A stretch of 64,000 nt of DNA, taken from NCBI GenBank assembly GCA_934047225.1, contig OW203989.1, forward strand, positions 7,105,977 through 7,169,976, written 5' to 3'. This document shows positions 46,600 through 55,640 of this stretch, piece after piece (the stretch's first letter is position 1; each line of letters starts with the position of its first letter). The stretch is from Ypsolopha sequella (taxonomy: Eukaryota > Arthropoda > Insecta > Lepidoptera > Ypsolophidae). A model generated the notes under the pieces. It had not been told where the DNA came from. It did not search any database and worked only from the letters and a program-made list of their open reading frames with translations. Both the position numbers and the translations under genes were made by a program.

Positions 46600-47070
46600 A
46601 ATTTTCAGATTTGACACAATGTATCACAATCAACGAGAGAAAAATCGGAAAGATAATAATAATAATAATAAAATTCCTTATTGCACAGGATAAAATCATC
46701 GTACAAAGGCGAGCTTAATACTAATTAGTATTTTCTACCAACTAACCTTTGGCAATGAGGAAATTGTTGAGGGTAGTGCCATACTATTAAAAAGTTGTAA
46801 TCATGAAAATAGTACATACTTAAATAATAAATAACTAGACTACGTCCTAATACTTAAACATTTAAAGCAAAGTTATAGTATATAATAAAATACATAAACA
46901 GTTTATAAATATATAAATGTATAGTGATTAAAATTAATTAATTACTCATACCATATGATATAATATAAGAATCAAAAGAAATCAAGTAATATTCTGCAAC
47001 TCAAGAAAGTATTGCCTTATTTTATTTTTGAAGACTGATATTGATCAGTAAAATCACGGAAAACGTAATT
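46600..47070. mobile_element. Family G foldback copy 2, split by a LINE-type tail
   Basis: CAGATTTGACACAA…AAATCGGAAAGAT on the left and GATCAGTAAAATCACGGAAAA on the right match 15380-15470. Between them, about 46650-47040, lies an (AAT)n-started segment with TTCCTTATTGCACAGGATAA, an inverted non-LTR 3' end. Confidence 0.6.
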
Positions 47071-47180
47071 TAAAAAGTAGCCTATGTCCCCTTCCAAGTC
47101 TAAAACTATATTTGTGCAAGGTTCTAGCCCAATCGGTTAATTAATTTTGGCGTGAAGGAGTAACAAACATACATCCATCC
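47071..47180 (+). repeat. Left part of the repeat hit by BEL/Pao
   Basis: AAAAAGTAGCCTATGTCC … GAGTAACAAACATACATCC. The sequence continues at 54751 (CATCCATACATCCAAACATT, then ATTTATAATATTAGTGGGAT). This is the GCCCGCGGCTTC-type repeat. Confidence 0.75.
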
Positions 47181-47612
47181 TGTAATCGCGGGATTACAGA
47201 AACTGCAGGGCGGATGGGATTTGACACAGGAGAATTGTGGAAACAATGTGGGTGCACTGACCTGGTTAGAATGTTGATGGGCGAGAGACGAATGCGCCGT
47301 GTTTCGTCTCCTCTCGTTGGGCTGATATGCTTGGCGGTGATGAGCAGTGATGAGCTGGATGTCTCGGAGTAATACACAGCACTGATATGTTCACAAGACA
47401 CGGTAAATACGCGAGATTGTTTGTATCGGCGGCGCGAATGTGTACACATGTATCGTTAGGTCGACGGTTGCGGCGAAACAGAGCGAGTGAACCGTGGGTT
47501 GGCAGCACGCGAGTCTATTGTGTCGCTAGGTGGCGCCAGCGCAGCGCCGCGATATTAGTCATGCACATGTCATGTTCGAACGTCAGGCTGGTAACGTAGT
47601 GTAGCGTGAACA
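47181..47612 (-). repeat. 3' LTR of BEL/Pao
   Basis: On the element strand it starts TGTTCACGCTACACTACG and ends CCCGCGATTACA. The pol stop lies 43 nt inside it. No TATA box or AATAAA is obvious, while two TCAGTG initiator-like sites are present. No clear polypurine tract precedes it; the adjoining sequence is C-rich with only a short AGGA. Confidence 0.95.
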
Positions 47613-50600
47613 TCCTGGGGGGGCCGGGGCTGCGGCTCCTCTTGAGCTGAGTCCAACGGCAGCCTGGCTATCTTGAACACAGGTCGTCGCAGATTTCCAT
47701 GAGCTGTGTCCAGATCCACAACTCGTATCACTCCATCCTTGCCAGGTATCGTGCGGAGAATTCTTCCCAACTTCCATTGGAGCGGAGGCAAGTCATCCTC
47801 TTTGATGAGGACCAGTTCACCCACTTGAGGAGGGGAAGAAGGGGAGAGCCATTTGGAGCGGGTTTGCAGGGTATGGAGGTAGGATCTGGACCAGAGAGTC
47901 CAAAAGCGCTGAGAGAGCGCTTGAATGAGTTGAAACCGTTTAAGAGCAGATATGGGTCTGTCGTCAAAAGATTGCTCTGGTAGAGCGGTGAGCGGACGAC
48001 CAATAATGAAATGTCCGGCCGTGAGAGGTTCAAAGTCCGTAGGGTCTGATGAAATTGGGCAGAGGGGTCTTGAGTTGAGTACAGCCTCAATTCGAGCCAA
48101 AAGAGTAGAGAATTCTTCAAAAGTGAGGTGCTGTTCACCTATCACGCGATAAAGTAGTTGCTTGGTGGATTTTACGTTTATTTCGTGCAGAGCGCCGAAC
48201 CAAGGCCCTTTAGGCGGGTTCAGTAACCAAGTTATGTGCTGATTCGCGAGCTTGTGAGTGATTGCATCATTGTTTGACCTGAGGAAGTTCTGAACTTCAA
48301 TGAGTTGATTCCTAGCACCTACATAGTTTGTGCCGCAGTCTGAGCGAATGAGAACCGGAGTACCGCGACGTGAGATAAAACGTTGCAATGCCGCAAAGAA
48401 CGCTTCCGTTGAGAGTGCAGATACTGGTTCCAAATGAACCGCCTTTGTTGCGAGGCAAACGAAAATACAAAAGTACGCTTTTATGAGTTTCGCGTTCCGC
48501 AACGTGCTGGATTTAACGAAGAAGTGGCCAGCAAAGTCCGTCGTGACGTGACTAAAAACTGGCTGAGGAGTAACTCTGTCTACTGGGAGATCAGCCATGA
48601 GCGGAGCCTTAGGCTGAGCGCGGCACCGGAAACATCTAATACATTTAAACACGCGGTGTCTAATAATACGACGAGCGGACAGAATCCAGTACTGCTGGCG
48701 TAATATGGCGTGTAATGTGTCAGCTCCAGGGTGGCAGTGTATTGTGTGATAGTGATCTATAATGAGATCTACGAGCGGACTTGAGCTGGGTAGAATGAGT
48801 GGGTGTTGAGCGTCATACCTAATTGACGCGTGAGAGAGACGACCACCGACTCTCAAGAGGCCGTCCTTTATGAAGGGCGAGAGACGCTGGAGCCGAACGG
48901 GACAAACCTTATCAGTCTGGATACGATTAATGTCTTCAGCAAACTCATTGTGCTGAACAGAGCGGACCCAGTGCAACAGAGCGTCCCTGCGTTCACTAGC
49001 TGTCAACGGACCAGAGCGCCGTGCATCTGGGCTGTGCCGACAATTGAATATGAACCTTTTAATACAAGCCGTCACTCCGACGAGCTTGTCAAGTGAGCTG
49101 TAGCGAGTGAGCAAGTCCAGATCGATATCTGGGACTGCTATGTGTGCTGGTACCTTTTTGGGCTTAAGGCCTGGGAGAGCATGATGGCCTAGAGCGGGTG
49201 GCATCTTGGGCCACGTGCAGGTAGGTTCTTTGAGCCAACTGGGTGACCACCAAAGGTCATGAAGTGAGAGAGACTGGGCAGACATGCCTCTGCTTGCACA
49301 GTCAGCAGGGTTGAGATTCGTGGGCACATGCCTCCACGTATGGCTAGTTGAAATAGCTGTGATCTTAGCCACTCGATTGGCCTCGAAAGTCTGTAATCGG
49401 TGAGGTGGGGTATTGAGCCATGCCAACACTATTGTGCTATCTGACCAGCATGTGTGTGTTTGAATGTCTATATGAGCTGACAATTGGGCTGACACTCGAG
49501 TCATGAGCTGAGATAAAAGAGTCGCGGCTGACAACTCCAATTTCGGGATTGAGAGACGAGTCTTTATGGGTGCGACCTTGGACTTGCCAATGATTAGGTG
49601 TACATTGACATGTCCAGTGATATTGCGCTCATGAAGGTAGATAGCGGCACCAAAGCCAGCCTCTGATGCGTCCGCGAACCCGTGAAGTGAGTAAGTAGAC
49701 GTGGGCTTGTACTTACAAATGTGCCGAGGTAAACGGAGGTTTGAGAGCTGAGGAAGATCCTCTGAGATGTGTTGCCACTCTGTGTGGACTTCTTCAGAGA
49801 TAGGCTCATCCCATCCTATTTTCAGAAGCCAAAGCTTCTGGAGAAGAATCTTTGCGCGGAAGATGACTGGAGTGACCCAGCCATTGGGGTCATAGAGAGA
49901 CGCTACTGTACTGAGAATGGAGCGCTTTGTGACTTGAGCATGAGTGGGCAGAGAAATGCGATAAGTGAACTCATCAGTTTGAGGAATCCACTGTATTCCC
50001 AGAACCTTAATGGAATTAGAGTCGGGACTGAAGTCAAAGTCCTTGGGCATGTCGCACTGGTCATCTGGGAATCGTTCAAGGAGCTGGGGCGAGTTGGAGG
50101 TCCATTTACTGAGCTGAAAGCCACCTAGGGCGAGTAACTCGATCAGTTCGCTTTGGAGCGACTGAGCAGATTCTACAGAATCTGCACCTGAGAGAATGTC
50201 GTCCACAAATATTGATTTGCGGAGGACCTGAGCAGCGTGGGGGTAGCGATGACCTTCGTCATCAGCCAATTGGAGTAAAGTGCGGATGGCATGGTATGGG
50301 CTGGACCTTAATCCATATGTGACGGTATTAAGGGCATACGTGAGCAAGGGCTGGTCGGGTGAAGACCGCCAGAGAATGAGTTGAAAACGTCTTTGCTCTG
50401 GGTGAATGAGTATATTTCGGAACATCATTCGGATGTCTGTGCTGAAAACTTGTGAGTGGATCCTGAAGGACATGATAATGTCAACAATATCTTGCTGAAG
50501 AGCTGGACCTGTATGAAGACAATCATTTAGATTGACGCCGTTTGAGCTCTTACAACTTCCGTCAAACACACAGCGTAACTTTTCTGATCCTGGCTTGAAT

Positions 50601-51604
50601 ATGCCATGATGTGGGATATAGAAATGGGATTTATGAGCAAAGGTATTGGGGTGACACGGCGACATATGGCCCAATTTTATGTAATCTGACATGAATTCTA
50701 CGTATTTCGAGCGCAAGGGCGGGTTCGCTTGCAACTTCTTCTCTAAGTTGAGAAACCTGCGTAGCGCAATAGCGTGAGTGGAACCTAATGTCGGCGCGTT
50801 GTGCAGAAAGGGCAGTGTAACCACATATTGACCTGATGGTTCACGAGTAGTTGTGGCGCGGAAAATGTCCTCACACTGATCCTCTAATGGGCTGGTATGC
50901 TTGTAGGTTTGGGGTTCCTCGGATTCCCAAAACCTCTCAAGACTTTTGTGAATGTCATGAGTGGAATGCTCTGAGTCCGTGTGAGAGCCGACAATGTGAA
51001 CTGAGTTGACCTGATTCGTGGGTGAAGTATGTAAAGTTTCGAAAGGTCCAATCAATGTAAAATCAAATATCGTGCCGAAGGCTATAGGCTTGCCAGGGCC
51101 GAGCGAAACCTTGGTTCCGTCTAACACTTGACCAAGAACGTCAGATCCTAGTATTAGATCAACCGGAGCTGGTGTGTGATATTCTCGATCAGCAAGAGGA
51201 ATCGGTGGGTGACCTGTTAACTGAGCGAGATCTGGAACCTTTTCCAACGGTAGGTACCCAGTTACGTTCTTCAATATATGGGCTGTGGCCGTGATCATAG
51301 GTGTGTCACGGTGAGTAGGTCGGCATACAATTGTGATTGATGCCTTTGAGTCTTGTGTGTGCTGATTTCCAACTCCTGCGATTTTTAGAGATGTATGTTT
51401 TAATGGTAAATTTAAAATTGTGGCCATGCGCTGAGAACAAAGAGTCAGCATACTTCCACAGTCTAACAGGGCTCGTGCTGAGTGAAATTGACCATTTACG
51501 TCTGCTATTTTAAGTGAGACGGTTGGCAACAAAATTGGCGTGTTGGTGACGTTCACTACACGTTGTGCGGAGTTACAGTAATTTTCTGTTGGAGTTGAAG
51601 TCAT
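47570..51604 (-). CDS. pol: BEL/Pao Pol polyprotein (protease, RT, RNase H, integrase)
   Basis: 1,344 codons counted from the first ATG. Domains in order: aspartic protease of the DUF1758 type with D48-C-G-S; reverse transcriptase at about 320-510 with D390 in FSTDIR and the active-site FVDD at 466-469; RNase H at about 635-770 with D645, E690, D722 and D768; integrase zinc domain (H953, H958, C988, C991); integrase core D1023, D1089, E1141 with WFGALHE replacing the usual GGLWE; C-terminal DUF5641-like domain at about 1220-1316. The frame is the same as gag, and 37 open codons join it to the gag stop, so the natural product is probably a Gag-Pol readthrough protein rather than one started at this ATG. 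The His/Ser-rich linker before the ATG is unusual. Confidence 0.95.
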   Translation of the reverse strand: MTSTPTENYCNSAQRVVNVTNTPILLPTVSLKIADVNGQFHSARALLDCGSMLTLCSQRMATILNLPLKHTSLKIAGVGNQHTQDSKASITIVCRPTHRDTPMITATAHILKNVTGYLPLEKVPDLAQLTGHPPIPLADREYHTPAPVDLILGSDVLGQVLDGTKVSLGPGKPIAFGTIFDFTLIGPFETLHTSPTNQVNSVHIVGSHTDSEHSTHDIHKSLERFWESEEPQTYKHTSPLEDQCEDIFRATTTREPSGQYVVTLPFLHNAPTLGSTHAIALRRFLNLEKKLQANPPLRSKYVEFMSDYIKLGHMSPCHPNTFAHKSHFYIPHHGIFKPGSEKLRCVFDGSCKSSNGVNLNDCLHTGPALQQDIVDIIMSFRIHSQVFSTDIRMMFRNILIHPEQRRFQLILWRSSPDQPLLTYALNTVTYGLRSSPYHAIRTLLQLADDEGHRYPHAAQVLRKSIFVDDILSGADSVESAQSLQSELIELLALGGFQLSKWTSNSPQLLERFPDDQCDMPKDFDFSPDSNSIKVLGIQWIPQTDEFTYRISLPTHAQVTKRSILSTVASLYDPNGWVTPVIFRAKILLQKLWLLKIGWDEPISEEVHTEWQHISEDLPQLSNLRLPRHICKYKPTSTYSLHGFADASEAGFGAAIYLHERNITGHVNVHLIIGKSKVAPIKTRLSIPKLELSAATLLSQLMTRVSAQLSAHIDIQTHTCWSDSTIVLAWLNTPPHRLQTFEANRVAKITAISTSHTWRHVPTNLNPADCASRGMSAQSLSLHDLWWSPSWLKEPTCTWPKMPPALGHHALPGLKPKKVPAHIAVPDIDLDLLTRYSSLDKLVGVTACIKRFIFNCRHSPDARRSGPLTASERRDALLHWVRSVQHNEFAEDINRIQTDKVCPVRLQRLSPFIKDGLLRVGGRLSHASIRYDAQHPLILPSSSPLVDLIIDHYHTIHCHPGADTLHAILRQQYWILSARRIIRHRVFKCIRCFRCRAQPKAPLMADLPVDRVTPQPVFSHVTTDFAGHFFVKSSTLRNAKLIKAYFCIFVCLATKAVHLEPVSALSTEAFFAALQRFISRRGTPVLIRSDCGTNYVGARNQLIEVQNFLRSNNDAITHKLANQHITWLLNPPKGPWFGALHEINVKSTKQLLYRVIGEQHLTFEEFSTLLARIEAVLNSRPLCPISSDPTDFEPLTAGHFIIGRPLTALPEQSFDDRPISALKRFQLIQALSQRFWTLWSRSYLHTLQTRSKWLSPSSPPQVGELVLIKEDDLPPLQWKLGRILRTIPGKDGVIRVVDLDTAHGNLRRPVFKIARLPLDSAQEEPQPRPPQDVHATLRYQPDVRT

Positions 51605-51715
51605 TGAGTGACAATGAGCTGAGTGTGTATGTGATGAGTGAATGTGTGATGAGTGTGCTGAGTGTGCTGAGTGCTGGTCGTCCTCGCCTTCATAGTGCTC
51701 TGTTATTGTAGGTAG
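51605..51715 (-). CDS. Open gag-pol linker
   Basis: 37 codons in frame with both gag and pol directly after the gag UGA. The second half is dominated by His and Ser (HSAHSAHSSH pattern). The lack of any stop supports translation by readthrough. Confidence 0.7.
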
Positions 51716-51733
51716 TCACTGTTGACTACCTAC
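51708..51733 (-). promoter_or_regulatory. Hairpin enclosing the gag UGA, candidate recoding signal
   Basis: Arms GTAGGTAGTCA and TGACTACCTAC pair perfectly (11 bp) around the loop ACAG on the element strand. The gag stop UGA (51716-51718) is in the 3' arm, followed by CUA. UGA-CUA is the type II readthrough context known from viral and cellular genes. The hairpin is seen directly; its role is inferred. Confidence 0.65.
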
Positions 51734-53344
51734 CCGAGACCTACTTGGCGATCGCGATTGAGTGGGCGAGTTGGGATGGGACGTGTATGCCTGTGTAGCA
51801 TGTGCCGAATGGTATTGAGGCTCATGCGCTGAGCGCTGTCTGGGCTGCTCACGTAGAGACGGAGGCAGCAAATGAGCAGATGATCGTGTCGGAGACATGG
51901 CCCCATGGCGATGCAGTGAAGTGTGGTGGTCAGACCGCCCACACTCCTTGCATGCACGTGTAGACCTGCACTCGTTCTCATAATGAGGACCCAAACAGCG
52001 TCGGCACCGGTTGCGTGCGTTCACAAAGTCCCACCGACCTTGAACCGGTTGGTTATTAAATCCTGGGCATGCGATGAGTTTGTGTCCCCTATTCCTGCAG
52101 TATGGGCATGGCATACCACCAGTAGGGGAAGAAGGTTGAGCCGAATAATCCTGTCGGCGAGTGGGTGATGGGGATGATTGGGCCGAGTAAACTAGCTGAC
52201 GAGCGGATGATGAGGACGGTTGGGCCGAGTAGGTTAGGGCGTCACCGAATGCCAAGAACGGCCTATGGGGAGCAGGTTGAGGAGAACGATATTCTTGCCG
52301 GCTCCTAAGCGGAGCTATGGGACGGAATTCTCGAGTAGCCGTATAAGGCTGACGGGAACCTCGAGTGGGCTGAAGCAGCTTATTGAGCTGAGCGAGCCTT
52401 TCTGACGGGCCGAGCCGTGCTGAAGAAGGAGCCTCCTGTGACGCAAGGGACGAAGACTCATTCTCTTTGCAGCGTGCGTGCTCTTCCAAGAACTCAATGA
52501 GGTTAGCCAGAGTGGGCAGAGTTGGCTGAGATCCGTGCTTCCGTTCGAAGAGAGTACGGAGCTCACCTTGGAGTTTTCGTACCACTATAGATACGAAGAC
52601 ATAATCTGACTCCTTCATGGGCAGATCTAAATTTAAAAGAGCGCTTTGCGCTGATATGAGCGGTGTTAAAAATAAAGCGCGGACATTTGAACGAGCGTCA
52701 ATTTGTGGGAGCCCTAGAATTATATCCACAAATCGATCTATGAGAACACGACGGTTCTCATAGCGCCTGGTGAGAATTTCCATTGCCACGGCATAATTTT
52801 CATTAGTGGGCTGAAGGTGAGACACCATGCTGAGTGCTTCACCTGTAAGAGAGCCGAGCAGATAATGATGCTTGACGGCATCAGAAACAGTAGCCATTTC
52901 TCCAATGAGGCTCCGGAAGATGGCTATGAAAGAAGGCCAATCTTCTATTTTGGACGAAAATTTGGGCATTGAGATTTTGGGCAAGACCGTCGACGATAGG
53001 CTTGAGGTACTTGGGCTGGATGGAGAGGCTGTGACGGGAAGCGCTGATGCCACACTCAACCGCTGGGATGCTACTACGACCTCCTCATAGTCATTTATCG
53101 CCGTCTGATAACTCATCGTATAAGCGGCCTCAGTATCTTTGAGCAGATCCTCGTCCTCAAGAATGTCGTAATACACATCCTCCAGTTTCTTCCGGTACGC
53201 CTCTAGTCTAAGATACCGTCCCGTAAAATCTTCGACACAGTACTTAGTTCTGTCGCCCGCTACGACAGCTACGCCTATCTCCTTCAAGTTGGCAATAGCC
53301 TTAACTGCTTCGCGAAATATGGCCGCTTGCTTCTTTGAAGGCAT
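51716..53344 (-). CDS. gag: BEL/Pao Gag
   Basis: 542 residues. An N-terminal helical region (1-100) and a Ser-rich linker lead into a DUF1759-type Gag domain from about 122 (PKISMPKFSSKIEDWPSF) to 290. A Ser/Pro/Arg-rich region with YSAQ-type repeats (372-402) follows, then three zinc knuckles: C413-x2-C-x4-H-x4-C426 (canonical), C447-x2-C-x3-H-x4-C459, and C465-x2-C468 with H474 and H478. The tail (490-542) is rich in Ser, His and Arg. Gag packages the genomic RNA. The start is the first ATG of the frame, and the stop is a UGA that may be read through. No damage seen. Confidence 0.95.
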   Translation of the reverse strand: MPSKKQAAIFREAVKAIANLKEIGVAVVAGDRTKYCVEDFTGRYLRLEAYRKKLEDVYYDILEDEDLLKDTEAAYTMSYQTAINDYEEVVVASQRLSVASALPVTASPSSPSTSSLSSTVLPKISMPKFSSKIEDWPSFIAIFRSLIGEMATVSDAVKHHYLLGSLTGEALSMVSHLQPTNENYAVAMEILTRRYENRRVLIDRFVDIILGLPQIDARSNVRALFLTPLISAQSALLNLDLPMKESDYVFVSIVVRKLQGELRTLFERKHGSQPTLPTLANLIEFLEEHARCKENESSSLASQEAPSSARLGPSERLAQLNKLLQPTRGSRQPYTATREFRPIAPLRSRQEYRSPQPAPHRPFLAFGDALTYSAQPSSSSARQLVYSAQSSPSPTRRQDYSAQPSSPTGGMPCPYCRNRGHKLIACPGFNNQPVQGRWDFVNARNRCRRCLGPHYENECRSTRACKECGRSDHHTSLHRHGAMSPTRSSAHLLPPSLREQPRQRSAHEPQYHSAHATQAYTSHPNSPTQSRSPSRSRVGSQQ

Positions 53345-54297
53345 TTTAGTGTTGAAAATGAGTTATTAAAACTTGAGCGTTACTAACTCTAACGTGCGGA
53401 TAACTTGTAACTTGCGCGGGCCGAAGTAACAAAAACTATGTTCAAACGGAACACGGAAAATAAACACGACAGAGAAAAAAAAAAAAAATTTTTTTTTTTT
53501 AAACAACCTGTATATGAGCTGATAAACCAACGTGGAACACCCTATATGTGTACCATAAACAATAAAAGGCAGACAATAACAGGATAAAACTGTTCGGAAA
53601 ACTTTTACCGTAACACAAGATTACCGCAACATTAAATATCAAAAAGGGCTGATGACCTTGTTCACTCCTATGTTATTATGCTATTTCCCGCTTACACGAA
53701 ACTAATAAAATACCTATCTACTGCCTCAAACTCGTAAACAACAAAGAATGCGTTCACCTGGCAGAAATCGTATCTAAATGTGCGGACAATCCAATGATGC
53801 TAATCAAGCTTTAATCAACGTAATAATACGTAACCGTATAACGTGTGTACTTATGTACTCAACACACGTAACTTACGTATATATGTGACGTATATAAGTG
53901 CACGAAATAAAGCAAATTTATACTCGTTCCGAAAAAAAATATCTCGCAAAATCTCGGAAAATTTGGGTTTAATAAAGAAGTATAGTGGACTGTAATAAAC
54001 AATTGGGCTGAATGAATATAATTATATTATCTGAGCTGAATAATAATAACAAACTGAGTTTATTCTGTAAAGGGGCGGGGGGGGGGCCGGTTCTATACCG
54101 ATAAATGGAATTTTCTAGGCGGCGGTTCTAATTACCTACCCGCCATAGGTATTCGAGACCACAAAATATTTTTTGCCGGGAAAGGGGGCAAAATATGTAA
54201 CCGGGTGAAAATGGACTGTAGTAAATCGACGGGGGCTGGTTCAGTAACGGTTCGAAGGGCCAAAATTGTGAAAATGGACTGTAAGGACCAGAATTCG
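53345..54297 (-). other. BEL/Pao 5' leader
   Basis: Non-coding 953 nt between primer site and gag. Contains an A/T homopolymer pair near 53477-53500 and a long C run on the element strand near 54074-54086. A duplication of the primer-site region lies at 54205-54297. Presumably holds packaging signals. Confidence 0.7.
54249..54266 (-). other. Degenerate second primer-site copy
   Basis: CGGTTCGAAGGGCCAAAAT (plus strand) resembles the real primer site with its LTR junction, CGGCTCGAAGGACCAAAATG, and the motif AAAATGGACTGTA precedes both. A tandem duplication of about 60 bp explains this. Confidence 0.6.
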
Positions 54298-54315
54298 ATC
54301 CGGCTCGAAGGACCA
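54298..54315 (-). other. Primer binding site, tRNA-Tyr
   Basis: The plus strand reads ATCCGGCTCGAAGGACCA, which matches the 3' end of animal tRNA-Tyr including CCA as I remember it. The 18-nt site is 3 nt from the 5' LTR. Confidence 0.85.
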
Positions 54316-54318
54316 AAA

Positions 54319-54750
54319 TGTAATCGCGGGATTACAGAAACTGCAGGGCGGATGGGATTTGACACAGGAGAATTGTGGAAACAATGTGGGTGCACTGACC
54401 TGGTTAGAATGTTGATGGGCGAGAGACGAATGCGCCGTGTTTCGTCTCCTCTCGTTGGGCTGATATGCTTGGCGGTGATGAGCAGTGATGAGCTGGATGT
54501 CTCGGAGTAATACACAGCACTGATATGTTCACAAGACACGGTAAATACGCGAGATTGTTTGTATCGGCGGCGCGAATGTGTACACATGTATCGTTAGGTC
54601 GACGGTTGCGGCGAAACAGAGCGAGTGAACCGTGGGTTGGCAGCACGCGAGTCTATTGTGTCGCTAGGTGGCGCCAGCGCAGCGCCGCGATATTAGTCAT
54701 GCACATGTCATGTTCGAACGTCAGGCTGGTAACGTAGTGTAGCGTGAACA
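54319..54750 (-). repeat. 5' LTR of BEL/Pao
   Basis: Identical in length and, by eye, in sequence to 47181-47612. It drives transcription of the element. Confidence 0.95.
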
Positions 54751-54803
54751 CATCCATACATCCAAACATTCGCATTTATAATATTAGTGGGATGGGATGG
54801 GAT
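54751..54803 (+). repeat. Right part of the repeat hit by BEL/Pao
   Basis: Begins with the CATCC target duplication and continues CATTCGCATTTATAATATT, the 3' end of the repeat interrupted at 47180. Confidence 0.75.
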
Positions 54804-55043
54804 TGCCTCCATCGCACATTCTCCGTTCTAGAGAACTACCTTTCGTATTATATGTGGTTTTCAAACACATGTAGATAGTTGGTTCCTCCTTATTTATTAT
54901 TCAAAACGCGTACACCTAGCATTACGTCACACGAGTGCTGTATTAGCATCTTGAATATCATCTCACATGTAGCGTCTGACTGAAGTACAGACAGCAAAGG
55001 AGATAACTAACCAAGCCGTGCGCAAACACTTTGATCGGCATTA

Positions 55044-55569
55044 GCCGGCGCCAGACATGTGTCCACTTATTTGCACACTTCTTCGACGACTTTGTACACA
55101 CATTTGGCGTACCTGCTACACATGCTTCGCAAACTCTTTTCTCCACAGTATGCTGGTAGACAACAAAGGAGATGGAAAGGATGGACGACGATTTCGTGGA
55201 CGCAGTGTGCTTATATTATTTATGTGCATGTAATTATTTTTTACATGTGCAACAAAATATATCGAAACGTCCGAGAAGAAGGCGTGAATGGATGTGTGTC
55301 CATTTTGAACGATCAAACACGTAGTTTCTCACACAAACGTTCCGTACAACAACGCTCGCGCAATTGGTCTTTGCAAATAGGCCAAATAGTGTGGCAGGCT
55401 ACGCACTTATTTGAACACATTCCTTTGATGTGCGCTAAAAAACCGATACCGCTCGGCAAAGTGCAAATCTGTGTACAAACTTTGGAACACATAGACAAAG
55501 TCTCGTGCCACACAGTGTGTCCACTCGAGTGTGCACTGTGCAATAAGTGGACACATGTCTGGCGCCGGC
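55044..55569. mobile_element. 526-bp TIR element
   Basis: Inverted ends GCCGGCGCCAGACATGTGTC with at least 28 bp near-perfect pairing. Inner repeats of ACAAA/GTGTCC type recur near both ends. The 175-codon frame across it overlaps the TIRs and is not accepted as a gene. The interior has no recognised transposase. Confidence 0.75.
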
Positions 55570-55640
55570 ATAAGACACACAGGTGAGCGATAGAAGAGAT
55601 GTGAAATACTTGGTCAATACATACACACATGCACTATTTA

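Larger units (their letters stand above)
47181..54750 (-). mobile_element. Complete BEL/Pao LTR retrotransposon, 7,570 bp
   Basis: Two 432-bp LTRs with TG…CA ends appear identical on direct comparison. The 5-bp target duplication CATCC is perfect (47176-47180, 54751-54755). The element runs right to left: 5' LTR, tRNA-Tyr primer site, 953-nt leader, gag, UGA, pol, 3' LTR. Gag and pol have no internal stop or frameshift, and all catalytic residues I checked are present. No envelope-like frame. Identical LTRs mean a very recent insertion that may still be active. It sits in an interspersed repeat. Confidence 0.97.

Noticed and set aside
47266..47599. Open frames on both strands in the LTRs (also at 54404-54737)
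   Set aside because: They are the same sequence in both LTRs and carry no protein motif; a GC-rich LTR has few stops by chance.
49594..50128. Plus- and minus-strand frames overlapping pol and gag
   Set aside because: They are shadows of the long BEL/Pao frames, whose domains are clear.
55059..55586. 175-codon frame at the 526-bp TIR element
   Set aside because: It runs through both inverted repeats and is not similar to any transposase I know.
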